DNA of 64,000 nucleotides. Source: Bacillota bacterium. GTDB lineage: Bacteria; Bacillota; Clostridia; Acetivibrionales; DTU013. The stretch spans positions 1 through 64,000 of the forward strand of contig JAEZLF010000063.1 in the NCBI GenBank assembly GCA_023435925.1. The letters run 5' to 3'. Shown piece by piece: positions 37,306 through 46,039 of the stretch. The position numbers and the translations under genes are program-made. The notes under the pieces are model-generated. The model was not told the DNA's origin. It ran no database searches and saw only the letters and a program-made list of their open reading frames with translations. Numbering within the stretch: position 1 is the first letter of the stretch; every line of letters begins with the position of its first letter.

Positions 37306-38646
37306 GTGAGTTATGGAAATGAATATTCCAGTAAGCCTTTTGAAAGGGCCAGTAAAACCGCACATACAAACATAATTAACGACAAAGAAGTGCAAGCCTT
37401 TCTTACGAAGTGTAAGATACCACCCTATCAAGATGATGTTGATAGCGAAGATATGGAGATGCGTTTTCTTAACCCTCTTGCCCTAAATCCAATCAAAAAC
37501 GTTGTTACCATAGATGGCGGATATACGAATATTTTTATAAAAGAGGATTTCCCATCATCCACCATTGCTTTTTTTCAGTTTGGAGCATTGTTTTTCAAGC
37601 ATCAGGATTTATTTGATTTGAAGGTTAAGCCTTTTATTGACCCTGATGATTTTTCAAAACTACAAAAAATTCAGAGGATTAAACTGGTTGTGCCGACCAA
37701 AGGAGTAGCTTTGGACGGAGAAATTGATTTAATAAGTTCTGTGAGAAAGTCAATATATGATTTTTTCTGTTCGCAGCCGGAACGGAACGGATTCATATCT
37801 GCATTAAAATGGTTGCTCTTTGAGGAATACGATACTTCTGTTAAGAATTCTATTTGGCACTTGGCTTCTTGCCCATATTGCCAGGAAGGTGCAAATATAA
37901 ACAAATTGGATATTACACCAGCATATACAATTATTTGTCCTCATTGCAGCGGAACCATTTATTTAACTGATGTGTTTCGGCTTCATGAAGCGATTGACAA
38001 CGAACTTGGAGCGGGAGGCATTCTTGGTTACTTATCTACGACTGTCGAACAAATAATTATTGTGTTTCTCATCAAACAAATGATTTCTATACGACCAAGC
38101 CTCCTATCCGAAACGTTATTCATAAAAGATGGTCCGCTTGCATTTTACGGTCAAACTGCAAATATTCATAAGCCTATGAGAAAACTGATTACCTACCTAA
38201 ATAAGTTTCACAGCATATACATGGTCGGTTTAGAAAAAAGTGGATCTTTCGTTGAACATGCAGAACAAGTATCAAAGAAAATGAAGCAAAAACAAATCCT
38301 GTTGTTGGGCAATAAATATATTTATAAGTATATCATTCCAGGCCAAGCAAAAGACAATGAACCCTATGCGAGTTCAACATATTATGGCCATAAGGTTATC
38401 TTTAAATCTGAATATGATAATGTTTATGTTGCTACTGTCCCTAGTTTGCAACCACAGTGTGAACCCAAAGTAGATGATTATATACATCTACATGAAACAC
38501 TTTATAATGTAAGCGCTCTAAAATGCGACTTGTACTATAACTCACTTGTTCCAATAGTTTTAGCCAATAAGTTGGTATCTCTCGCTGACCATCCAAGCGC
38601 AGATGTATTAAAAGCTTTTGCTCAAAACAAAATAACCAACTATTAA
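37306..38646 (+). CDS. NurA-like nuclease with zinc-ribbon insert
   Basis: 446 residues from GTG 37306 (AGGGGG lies 9 nt upstream; the frame is open from a TTG at 37300). NurA-type catalytic motifs are VVTIDGGYTNI (D70) and FIKDGPLAFYG (D275), flanked by strands of an RNase H-like fold. Between them CPYC and CPHC (C189, C192, C211, C214) form a four-cysteine zinc ribbon not seen in standard NurA. It starts within 3 nt of the HerA stop and should be the nuclease partner loaded by the HerA ring. It is the last gene in the closely spaced block. No close named family is recognised, so NurA is by motif and context. Confidence 0.72.
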   Translation: MSYGNEYSSKPFERASKTAHTNIINDKEVQAFLTKCKIPPYQDDVDSEDMEMRFLNPLALNPIKNVVTIDGGYTNIFIKEDFPSSTIAFFQFGALFFKHQDLFDLKVKPFIDPDDFSKLQKIQRIKLVVPTKGVALDGEIDLISSVRKSIYDFFCSQPERNGFISALKWLLFEEYDTSVKNSIWHLASCPYCQEGANINKLDITPAYTIICPHCSGTIYLTDVFRLHEAIDNELGAGGILGYLSTTVEQIIIVFLIKQMISIRPSLLSETLFIKDGPLAFYGQTANIHKPMRKLITYLNKFHSIYMVGLEKSGSFVEHAEQVSKKMKQKQILLLGNKYIYKYIIPGQAKDNEPYASSTYYGHKVIFKSEYDNVYVATVPSLQPQCEPKVDDYIHLHETLYNVSALKCDLYYNSLVPIVLANKLVSLADHPSADVLKAFAQNKITNY

Positions 38647-38741
38647 TTGGATTGAGGGGTATTAAAGGGATTGGATATAGAAATAGATGAGGATCTGGAA
38701 CGTGAAGAATGACGTTAAGGCTATGATGGGAGATAAAGATA

Positions 38742-39263
38742 ATGAATAAGATACCAAAAGATTTTATAGCATTTGACTTGGAAACCACAGGATTTGCCCC
38801 TCCGTGCAAAATCATTGAAATTGGTGCTGTCAAAGTGCTAAACGGCAATATAGTCGAGCAAGTCCAGACTTTTGTTAATCCGTGTTCTGCAATTCCCAAG
38901 CATATCACAGACATTACCGGCATTAATCAAATGATGGTTGATAAAGCTCCTAAAATAGAAGATGCATTACCGATGTTCATTCATTTTATTGAGTTTTTCC
39001 CTATAGCCGCTCATAATGCTTCTTTTGATATGAAGTTTATACGGTCTGAAGCAAATAAGTTGGGCTACTCCGTAAGAAACCAGGTAATTGATACGCTTAC
39101 CTTAGCCCGAAGGCATTTTCCGAGATTAGATAATCATAAACTGAATACTGTTGCCCGACATATAGGTGTGATAAATCAGAATGAACATAGAGGCCTTTAT
39201 GATGCTATGGTTGTCGCCGAGATTTTATTGAAGATATCTCTCAATGATGAACAGGTAGGTTAG
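38742..39263 (+). CDS. DEDDh 3'-5' exonuclease (DnaQ-like)
   Basis: 173 residues, the full length of an epsilon-type exonuclease domain. Motif I is AFDLETTG (D12, E14), motif II AAHNASFDMKF and motif III HRGLYDAMVVAEI, where the His five residues before the Asp puts it in the DEDDh class. It degrades single strands from 3' ends with two metal ions. The binding site GATGGGAG lies ahead of ATG 38742, 95 nt after the NurA-like gene and on the same strand. It may act with the HerA-NurA operon or be a separate cargo gene. Confidence 0.88.
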   Translation: MNKIPKDFIAFDLETTGFAPPCKIIEIGAVKVLNGNIVEQVQTFVNPCSAIPKHITDITGINQMMVDKAPKIEDALPMFIHFIEFFPIAAHNASFDMKFIRSEANKLGYSVRNQVIDTLTLARRHFPRLDNHKLNTVARHIGVINQNEHRGLYDAMVVAEILLKISLNDEQVG

Positions 39264-39440
39264 CGATAGATTGCAAATAAAGAAACGGTAGCATTGATGG
39301 ACAGACTCGTTCATCATACTCACTTTTATGTAAATTTAACTTACAAACCTTGTAAACATATGTCAACATTGCTTATATTGATATAGGCTATTTATTTCGC
39401 TGTTAAACTATAAGTACCGTCGTATATAAAAAATCCTAAG

Positions 39441-39799
39441 GAGATTCCACAATGCCAACCACCCACTATAACAAACTAATCCGTGACAAAATCCCTGAAA
39501 TTATTGAAAAATCCGGTAAAAAACCAATCACAGAGATACTTGATGCCGAGGCCTATAAAAAGCACCTTGACCTAAAACTCAGCGAGGAGCTTCAAGAATA
39601 TCTTAATGACGATAATATCAATGAGTTGGCTGATCTGGTTGAAGTGATTTATGCGATCCTAAAACATAAGGGTATTGAGCTGGACGATTTTGAGCAAGTT
39701 CGAAAAAGGAAGGCAGAGGAGCGGGGAGCATTTGATAAGAGGCTGTTGCTAAAAGAAGTCAGAGACTAAATCATGAGTTATTGTCAGACAGCCTAATCA
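39441..39799 (+). repeat. Long direct repeat, left copy
   Basis: The MazG-like gene and ~30 bp after it (ATCATGAGTTATTGTCAGAC) recur at 41926-42280 with only scattered differences. The two copies flank ~2.1 kb. They read as a duplication rather than an IS because they have no inverted ends or transposase. Confidence 0.85.
39452..39769 (+). CDS. MazG-like all-alpha NTP pyrophosphohydrolase, copy 1
   Basis: 105 residues, beginning YNKLIRDKIPEIIEKSGKKP. The metal-binding pattern is SEELQEYL ... NELADLVEV, matching the EExxE/ExxD helices of all-alpha NTP-PPases (MazG/HisE superfamily). Such proteins hydrolyse (d)NTPs to monophosphates and pyrophosphate and often occur beside defence genes. TAAGGAGATT precedes the ATG. 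It differs from the second copy at about nine residues. Confidence 0.8.
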   Translation: MPTTHYNKLIRDKIPEIIEKSGKKPITEILDAEAYKKHLDLKLSEELQEYLNDDNINELADLVEVIYAILKHKGIELDDFEQVRKRKAEERGAFDKRLLLKEVRD

Positions 39800-39866
39800 A
39801 CAAAACAGGATGAGCTCGAAGTTTATTGTAAGAAGTACAATGAAGTGATATTGGAGGGTTTTTATA

Positions 39867-40544
39867 TTGAGCGGTTTGACAGAAAAGTATGTTCAGGATG
39901 TTTCTTTGGAATTCCTTAAAAAGTATTATGAGGATAAGGACAAACCTGAAAAGATCTTTTGTAAAAAAGAAGTGGTGACCAAATATAAAAAGCGAAAAGG
40001 AAGAGCGGATGGGTTAATTGCTTATAAGAATGGAAATCAGATTTATACTGTGTCATTGGAAGCAAAGTCGCATAAAACATATGATACCCTGATTGCAATA
40101 TATAATGATAAATTGTGGTTATTGATTGGTTTCATAGTTGCTTGCATTATTTTTGCTTTCTCCATTTTTTTACTTTGGCAGTTAAATTGGATTATCAAGA
40201 TGGTTATTTCTTTATCTGTAGGGACATTATTTGGGTTTGCAGCAATGTTTCTTATAGATGAAAAAGGATATTTGAATAGGCATGGGATTATTGAACAAGT
40301 AAGAAGATATCCTGCCAATGAACGGTGGATTGCTTTTTCATATGATGCTTATAGCTTTTTCGATAAGCAAAATGAACATGAATTAAAGATTCGTGCTAAA
40401 AGATATGGAATCGGCATCATAATTGTCAGCAAATCAAGAAAGGCTTATATTGAACTGCATGCTAAAGCAAGTAACATGAAGGGAAAAATGAATTTTCTAA
40501 AATACTATTCAGCAGCAGACAGTATTGAAAAATCTATAAATTAG
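39867..40544 (+). CDS. Membrane-anchored PD-(D/E)xK-like nuclease
   Basis: 225 residues. GRADGLIAY (Asp) followed by YTVSLEAKSHK (E-x-K) fits a PD-(D/E)xK active site at residues ~47-70. Two membrane helices follow (LWLLIGFIVACIIFAFSIFL and IKMVISLSVGTLFGFAAMF, about 85-130), then a ~95-residue C-terminal domain with Tyr- and Lys-rich strands. The start is TTG 39867 with TTGGAGGG upstream. A nuclease tethered to the membrane could act on incoming DNA. It lies between the duplicated MazG-like genes with another membrane protein gene. The activity is inferred from motif only. Confidence 0.65.
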   Translation: MSGLTEKYVQDVSLEFLKKYYEDKDKPEKIFCKKEVVTKYKKRKGRADGLIAYKNGNQIYTVSLEAKSHKTYDTLIAIYNDKLWLLIGFIVACIIFAFSIFLLWQLNWIIKMVISLSVGTLFGFAAMFLIDEKGYLNRHGIIEQVRRYPANERWIAFSYDAYSFFDKQNEHELKIRAKRYGIGIIIVSKSRKAYIELHAKASNMKGKMNFLKYYSAADSIEKSIN

Positions 40545-40703
40545 TATGAGAATTGAAGAAAATATCAAAGCTGTTGTCATAACCTGTCATCTGTTATGAT
40601 AATGAATAATCTATCATCAATTTATAGTTACAAATATAGACAAATTATGATATTATTAAGTATATTGATTAGTGTAAATAAGTTTATATGGGGAAGGTTC
40701 TCT

Positions 40704-41372
40704 ATGGGTAATGATGGTATTGATATTTATGAATTTGCCTATAAATTAAGCTATAAAAAAGATAAACGTAAGCTTTTCGTGATAGGGCTTGGAATTATAT
40801 ATTCATTTGATTTGATATTCTTCTTAATTCTTAAAAACGTTATAAAAATAAATTCCATCATTAGTTTTCTTATTATTTTTGTATCCATCTGTACGTACCC
40901 ATTTTTAATTGGGATAATAAGATCTTTCTTCCCATTTCATGAAAGAAAGATTGAAAATAAGAAGTTAGGTGAATCTTCAAAAGCTATTGAGGATGCTATA
41001 AAGAATTATTTCAATGAATCATTTGTAGATCAAAATGACATAGTATGTCGTGCAAAACAAGCGAGTGCGTATTTAATTAATACAGGAATAATTATTTCTG
41101 ATTTGCAGAAAGAGATGGAAGAAAGAAATAGAGCACTTGAGAGCTTGTTATCAACCATTGAGACAAGGAAACAAGATGCTGAGTATTACGCCCAATTAGC
41201 AGCTTTAAATGAGCAATTAGCAGCGCCCTTGATGAAAGAGATTGAAAAAGTCATAAGAAATGAGTTCGAGCTAAAAGAAAAACAAAAAAGAGTGTTTAAT
41301 ATTCTTATTTGGATAGTTACCTTAATTGCGGGTGGAATTGTAGGGGTATTATTTCAAATATGGTTTTCATAA
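40704..41372 (+). CDS. Membrane protein with coiled coil and C-terminal anchor
   Basis: 222 residues. Two helices near the N-terminus (LFVIGLGIIYSFDLIFFLIL and INSIISFLIIFVSICTYPFL), a long helical region with coiled-coil character at ~115-195 (LQKEMEERNRALESLLSTIE), and a C-terminal anchor (VFNILIWIVTLIAGGIVGVL). Not recognised. The frame is open from 40596, but ATG 40704 has GGGGAAGG upstream. It follows the membrane nuclease by 159 nt and may work with it. Confidence 0.6.
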   Translation: MGNDGIDIYEFAYKLSYKKDKRKLFVIGLGIIYSFDLIFFLILKNVIKINSIISFLIIFVSICTYPFLIGIIRSFFPFHERKIENKKLGESSKAIEDAIKNYFNESFVDQNDIVCRAKQASAYLINTGIIISDLQKEMEERNRALESLLSTIETRKQDAEYYAQLAALNEQLAAPLMKEIEKVIRNEFELKEKQKRVFNILIWIVTLIAGGIVGVLFQIWFS

Positions 41373-41567
41373 ATACTACAAGATGTTTGGATTGATGTTG
41401 CTTTGAAAGATATAGAAGAAGCTAAAAGAAAAATTGATGAGATTCCTAAACAGCACCCGTTTGAGTTAAGATATCATGTAAATGTCGGTAAGGTAGATTG
41501 GGAGAGATGCGTTAATGTGCTGGATGGTAAGGAAAAACGTAAGTATTTGATGAATGGATGGAGATAA
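41373..41567 (+). pseudogene. C-terminal gene fragment
   Basis: An open frame without start codon reads WIDVALKDIEEAKRKIDEI, then FELRYHVNVGKVDWERCVNV, then RKYLMNGWR and stops. Protein-like composition but truncated at the 5' end directly after the preceding gene. Family not recognised. Confidence 0.4.
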
Positions 41568-41589
41568 ATCGGTAGAGGGGTAAGAAAAG

Positions 41590-41820
41590 ATGGCTAAAGT
41601 TAGTAAAATAAGTAAGATTGAGAAGAATAGGGATTCCATACATGTTGATGTTGAATGTACCTATAGCGTGTTTGAGAACTTTGGGAAGAAATATTTCCAG
41701 ATAGACACATATGGTACAGAACAAAGACAAGTGAAAAACCAACCGAGTCAGAAGATTCAGTTTGATAAAGAATTTGCAGTTCAATTAATTGATATATTAA
41801 AAAAGGAATTTAACTTGTAA
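41590..41820 (+). CDS. Small protein of unknown function
   Basis: 76 residues, MAKVSKISKIEKNRDSIHVD..., predicted beta-rich with a Cys-containing strand (VECTYSVFENFGKKYFQIDT) and a C-terminal helix (AVQLIDILKKEF). AGAGGGG precedes the ATG. Similar short proteins occur in clostridial mobile regions. No motif of known activity. Confidence 0.55.
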   Translation: MAKVSKISKIEKNRDSIHVDVECTYSVFENFGKKYFQIDTYGTEQRQVKNQPSQKIQFDKEFAVQLIDILKKEFNL

Positions 41821-41925
41821 AGAGGGCTATAACTCTTTGCTCCAGATGCAACTTAGGGAAAAGAGATATGATGCTATGAGATTCTGTCCATATTATACTA
41901 TGAGCACAATCATGAAAATAATCTT

Positions 41926-42280
41926 GAGGAGATTATAATATGCCCACGATCCACTACAACAAACTTATCCGCGACAAAATCCCTGAAATTATCGAAAAAT
42001 CCGGCAAAAAGCCGATTACAGAAATACTTGATGCCGAAGCCTATAAAAAGCACCTTGACCTAAAACTCAGTGAGGAGCTTCAAGAATATCTTAAAGACGA
42101 TGATGTCAATGAGTTGGCCGATCTGGTTGAGGTGGTTTATGCGATCCTGAAACACAAAGGCATTGGGCTGGACGATTTTGAGCAGATCCGTAGAAAGAAG
42201 GCAGAGGAGCGGGGAGCATTTGATAAAAGGCTGCTGCTAAAAGAAGTCAAAGACTAAATCATGAGTTATTGTCAGACAGG
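41926..42280 (+). repeat. Long direct repeat, right copy
   Basis: Second copy of the MazG-like gene plus its downstream 30 bp. After the shared TTGTCAGACAG the right copy runs into the start of the helicase gene, while the left copy runs into a stop (GCC TAA). The helicase start was therefore next to this unit before or after the duplication. Confidence 0.85.
41940..42257 (+). CDS. MazG-like all-alpha NTP pyrophosphohydrolase, copy 2
   Basis: 105 residues, over 90% identical to the copy at 39452. The same metal-binding residues are kept (SEELQEYL, NELADLVEV), so both copies look functional. TTGAGGAGATT precedes the ATG. It ends 33 nt before the GTG of the nuclease-helicase gene, so the two may be co-transcribed. 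Confidence 0.8.
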   Translation: MPTIHYNKLIRDKIPEIIEKSGKKPITEILDAEAYKKHLDLKLSEELQEYLKDDDVNELADLVEVVYAILKHKGIGLDDFEQIRRKKAEERGAFDKRLLLKEVKD

Positions 42281-42290
42281 GGGAGTCGGT

Positions 42291-44549
42291 GTGGAGAATG
42301 AAGTGAGGTATACAACCAGCCTTGCCAGCGTAGCAGAGGATTTATTTGTAGAATTATTCTGCGAAGCATTCGGGCCGGACAAGACACAATATCTTTCTGT
42401 GCAGCATCCCTTTGTAGATATCTACGGAAATAGAAGATACATAGATTTCGCACTTGAAAGTGATGTCTTAAAGCTTGCTATAGAGATCGATGGTGAGAGA
42501 TTTCATAATCCTCAGAAGGTTTCTGGTAATAAGTACCATGATGACCTTCTGAAACAAAACAGTCTGATCTATAACGACTGGAAGGTTTACAGATGGGCAT
42601 ATGTTCAATTGAAAAGGCAGCGGGAAAAGGTAAAGGACGAACTATTCACTTTTGTTGGTGAAATGCCGCAGTTCAGGATGCTGGATGATTATCTGCCAAA
42701 ACAGAAGGGAAAAACATTTGAACTGAAGAATCATCAGCAAGCAGCCATAGATAACCTGCAAAAGATGAGGGAGAATGGAGAAAGCATTGCACTTCTATAC
42801 CATGCAACAGGGGTCGGGAAAACGGTTACTGCCGTAAGCGATGCCCGGAAAGTAGGCAAAAGAACGTTATTCCTCGCCCACACCAGGGAGCTTGTGAAAC
42901 AAGCGAAAAATACGTTTGAGAGCATTTGGACGGATAAGCAAACCGGCATGTATGTAGCGGAACAAAAAAGCGAGGATGCATACATTGTATGTGCAAGCAT
43001 TCAAAGTGTTGCTCAAAACCTCGATCATTTCAAACCGGATGACTTTGGATATGTAATTATTGATGAATGCCATCACGGTACAGCGGAGACCTATAGAAAA
43101 ATATTAGGTCACTTCAAGCCGGAGTTCACTCTTGGTTTGACTGCAACACCAGAAAGAGCGGATGGTGAAGACTTACTGGAGTTGTTTAAGAACATAGCGC
43201 ACAAGCTTGATTTAAAAACTGCCGTTGAGATGGGTGAACTGTCGCCCATCCGCTGTATTCGCGTTAAAACAAATGTTGACCTGTCAACTGTTCGCATTAA
43301 CGGTATTAAATATTATTCTCAGGATCTTGAAAGTAAGCTCTTTGTTCCGGAAAGAAACAGAATAATTATTGACACATACCTACAGTATGTGAAGAATAGG
43401 AAGACGGTTGTGTTTTGTGCGTCGGTGAAGCATGCAGAGGAAATTGCCGGATTATTCAGGGAAAATGGAGTGAAATGCGAAGCAGTTTCGGGAACGCTCA
43501 GAGCGTCGGAAAGAGAACGGATTCTGGAGAATTATGAAAACGGAGAAATTTATGTTCTATGCGCATGTGACCTACTGAATGAGGGATGGGACAGCCCTAA
43601 GACAGAAGTATTGCTCATGGCAAGGCCCACCATGTCTAAAACTTTGTATATGCAGCAGCTGGGACGTGGAATGAGAAAATGTGAGGGCAAGGAATATCTT
43701 ATGGTATTTGATTTCATCGATAATGCGAATATGTTCAACACTCCATATTCCATCCACAGACTGTTGAATTTGAAAGAGTACAGACCTGGACAAATGGTAT
43801 TGGCTCCGCAAAAGCAGCTGGAGCTTGATAAAGATTTGCTGGCAAAAGGCGAAAAGCCTGAGGTGTATTTGGACTTTCCCATTGATGTTGCAGATTATGA
43901 ACTAATCGATCTTTTTAACTGGCAGGATGAAGTAAAGGATATGATTTCCCAGCTCGAGTTTGTCAGAATGGTAGATATTCAATCAGAGACCATTGAAAAG
44001 TACATCCGGGATAGGAAGATAAAGCCCGATCTGGAGGTTCCCGTAGGTGATAAACGCAGTTTCAAATATTTCAAGGAAGATACTGTGAAGAAATACGCAT
44101 CGGAATTCAAGTGGGAACTTATAACAGCAGCCAATATGAAAGATAAATTTATGCAAATGGTTAAGACCATGGATATGAGCTTTTCTTATAAACCAGTGCT
44201 GTTAAAGGCCATGTTGGAACATGTGGATGAAAACGGAAGAGTTCGTGTTGAAGATATCATTGACTTCTTTATAGACTTTTATGGTAACCGAAAAGATAAA
44301 GGACTTTTTGTTGAAAAGAAGTCCAGTGTATTCTGCAGGGACGGATTTACGCGAAAGGACGTAGAGCGTAATGTTTTTGCTAATCCTTTTAAAAGATTCG
44401 AAGATATGCGGTTTATGAAGCGATGCAGGGAGATTGAGTATGTTGAGTTTAATAAGCATGTGTTTAAGAAGCTGACTAAAGTGGATATGGCGTGGATTAA
44501 GGTATACTGTGATGAGAAATTGGGGGAGTATTATGGGAGATACATATGA
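42291..44549 (+). CDS. DEAD/DEAH helicase with N-terminal DUF559/Vsr-like nuclease
   Basis: 752 residues from GTG 42291, chosen because GGGGGAG lies 5 nt upstream; an ATG at 42261 lies within the duplicated segment and lacks a binding site. Residues ~1-120 look like a DUF559/Vsr-type nuclease: YIDFALES, LAIEIDGERFH and YNDWKVYRW. Then an SF2 helicase with Walker A ATGVGKT, DECHH, LTATPERADG and a C-terminal helicase lobe ending MQQLGRGMRK. The C-terminal ~240 residues are helical and unassigned. Fused nuclease-helicases of this kind are common in restriction and phage-defence loci. It is the third large helicase in the island. Confidence 0.85.
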   Translation: MENEVRYTTSLASVAEDLFVELFCEAFGPDKTQYLSVQHPFVDIYGNRRYIDFALESDVLKLAIEIDGERFHNPQKVSGNKYHDDLLKQNSLIYNDWKVYRWAYVQLKRQREKVKDELFTFVGEMPQFRMLDDYLPKQKGKTFELKNHQQAAIDNLQKMRENGESIALLYHATGVGKTVTAVSDARKVGKRTLFLAHTRELVKQAKNTFESIWTDKQTGMYVAEQKSEDAYIVCASIQSVAQNLDHFKPDDFGYVIIDECHHGTAETYRKILGHFKPEFTLGLTATPERADGEDLLELFKNIAHKLDLKTAVEMGELSPIRCIRVKTNVDLSTVRINGIKYYSQDLESKLFVPERNRIIIDTYLQYVKNRKTVVFCASVKHAEEIAGLFRENGVKCEAVSGTLRASERERILENYENGEIYVLCACDLLNEGWDSPKTEVLLMARPTMSKTLYMQQLGRGMRKCEGKEYLMVFDFIDNANMFNTPYSIHRLLNLKEYRPGQMVLAPQKQLELDKDLLAKGEKPEVYLDFPIDVADYELIDLFNWQDEVKDMISQLEFVRMVDIQSETIEKYIRDRKIKPDLEVPVGDKRSFKYFKEDTVKKYASEFKWELITAANMKDKFMQMVKTMDMSFSYKPVLLKAMLEHVDENGRVRVEDIIDFFIDFYGNRKDKGLFVEKKSSVFCRDGFTRKDVERNVFANPFKRFEDMRFMKRCREIEYVEFNKHVFKKLTKVDMAWIKVYCDEKLGEYYGRYI

Positions 44550-44678
44550 CTATGTCATGCAAAGGTGAACCAATAAAGCTGCATCAGGTTCAATATAACA
44601 GCCTGTGTTTGCAATCAATGGGATTAAGGATATTGATGAGCCCAATGGAGTACTGAAACGTGGTGGAGGTGTATTTTT

Positions 44679-45287
44679 ATGTCGAAGATATCAACATCAG
44701 CAGATACTAAGAAAAACACTTTGGATAGATATGAAGCACTAAAAACATTAGTGGTTGATAGAAAAACTCAGTTTGACAGGCTTATTGCGTTTATGGAAAA
44801 TGAGACAACTTGGCTGACTTCGCCGGCGAGTACGAAGTACCACCTTTGTAAAGAAGGTGGATTGCTTGAGCATTCTGTCAACGTTGCTGAATCCATGTTA
44901 AAGATCAGAGAAGCATTAGCTCCGGAAATCAGTGAAGAGAGCTGCGTTATTGTATCTTTAATTCATGACCTGGGGAAGGTTGGAATGCCTGGGAATCCAC
45001 AATATCTGATTAATGAACCGTCAGAGAAACAGCTAAAGTACGGATACAAGCCCGATGCACCATACAGGTTTAATAAAGATCTCACTTATTTGAGTGTGCC
45101 CATCAGGAGTCTTTTCCTGGCTTCGAAATATATAGACCTAACAGAACAAGAGGTACAAGCCATTGTTTATCATGATGGACAATATGTAGAGGACAATCGA
45201 TCAGTTGCTAAAAATGAGGAACCGCTGACATTACTGTTGCAATATGCAGATAGCTGGAGCGGGTTTGTGGCGGAAAAGGAAAGGTGA
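44679..45287 (+). CDS. HD-domain phosphohydrolase
   Basis: 202 residues. The HD metal-binding set is seen in GGLLEHSVNVAE (His), IVSLIHDLGKVG (H-D) and a later Asp in LLLQYADSWSG. A YHDGQY block also occurs. Such small HD proteins hydrolyse nucleotides or phosphomonoesters. The N-terminal TSPASTKYHLCKEGGLLEH block is shared with the HD protein at 60603 and with a fragment at 46017. GTGGAGGTG precedes the ATG. Substrate unknown. Confidence 0.8.
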   Translation: MSKISTSADTKKNTLDRYEALKTLVVDRKTQFDRLIAFMENETTWLTSPASTKYHLCKEGGLLEHSVNVAESMLKIREALAPEISEESCVIVSLIHDLGKVGMPGNPQYLINEPSEKQLKYGYKPDAPYRFNKDLTYLSVPIRSLFLASKYIDLTEQEVQAIVYHDGQYVEDNRSVAKNEEPLTLLLQYADSWSGFVAEKER

Positions 45288-45294
45288 GACACTG

Positions 45295-45470
45295 TGCAAA
45301 TTGACTTTATAGATTTTTCTTAGGATGAAAGAAATAGAGTATTAGCTACTTTAAGGTTGTTTGGAACACAGACAGCATTGGAAATATTCTTGAGCATCGC
45401 TAAAAAGCCATTGGCATTTCAGAGAGTAAGACATTTAGATTGATCAATGTTCTATACTGTTCGAAACTGA
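45295..45470 (+). pseudogene. Decayed DUF6361-like gene start
   Basis: The frame reads IDFIDFS, stop, DERNRVLATLRLFGTQTALE and soon shifts. WIDFS.ERN.V....L is the start of DUF6361-type proteins of defence islands. An in-frame TAG and loss of the following GIG block show decay. The family name is from memory of the pattern. Confidence 0.4.
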
Positions 45471-45560
45471 ACTAAGCAGATCTGAATATGTGATATTGGA
45501 GGTCTTGTTGAAATGAATGAGCGTTATTTGACTAAATCGAGGTTTATTGCCGGAGAGTGT

Positions 45561-45731
45561 TATTGAAGAATATAAGCACTGCATACAGGAGATTTTGGAG
45601 CAATATCCATAATCGTGTCATAGTCCGTTTTATTGTACACACTATTTGACACAATGGGTGAAACAGGAAATCTACCAGCCGTGATGAATGTTATACGAGA
45701 CCCTGAATATGAGAAGCTGAATGATGAATGA
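45561..45731 (+). pseudogene. Short gene-end fragment
   Basis: A frame (from about 45624, after a stop) reads LLYTLFDTMGETGNLPAVMN then VIRDPEYEKLNDE and ends at 45730, overlapping the next ATG as ATGA. It looks like the C-terminal end of a protein without its front. Unassigned. Confidence 0.3.
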
Positions 45732-45922
45732 GCAAGAATAAAAATCAACTTGCCGAACTTATTGAAGACAGGGACGATACTGTCAGTGCAAGATTCATGG
45801 ATACAAGAAAGCTTATATATGGAATTGTGCAGGATAGGGAAAAGGAAGGAAACTGGCTCAAGATGCGCAAAGATATATTTGAAGTATTAGATTGCCGCCT
45901 TAATGTACAGGATATTTTATAA
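45728..45922 (+). CDS. Small hypothetical protein or fragment
   Basis: 64 residues, charged and helical (RFMDTRKLIYGIVQDREKEG). It overlaps the stop of the preceding fragment by 4 bp, which suggests former coupling, but lacks a clear binding site. It lies in the decayed stretch 45.3-46.1 kb, so it may itself be a remnant. Confidence 0.35.
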   Translation: MSKNKNQLAELIEDRDDTVSARFMDTRKLIYGIVQDREKEGNWLKMRKDIFEVLDCRLNVQDIL

Positions 45923-45943
45923 AATTATTTATGGGGTGTTGAA

Positions 45944-46039
45944 ATGGCGCAGTATTTAGTTGAACGATACTCAGAAATGATAAAAAGTATTGATAAAGCA
46001 AATTTGAGAATACGAAATGAAAACAATAAGCGAAAATGA
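45944..46039 (+). CDS. Possible 31-residue protein
   Basis: MAQYLVERYSEMIKSIDKAN... ends RNENNKRK. ATGGGGTG lies 7 nt before the ATG. It overlaps, in another frame, the HD fragment that follows. It may be the start of a gene cut by the rearrangement that left the HD fragment. Confidence 0.25.
   Translation: MAQYLVERYSEMIKSIDKANLRIRNENNKRK

Noticed and set aside
26724..38646. BREX or DISARM system
   Set aside because: No BrxC/PglZ phosphatase, BrxL protease, DrmA/DrmB or DUF1998 protein is seen; the content fits neither.
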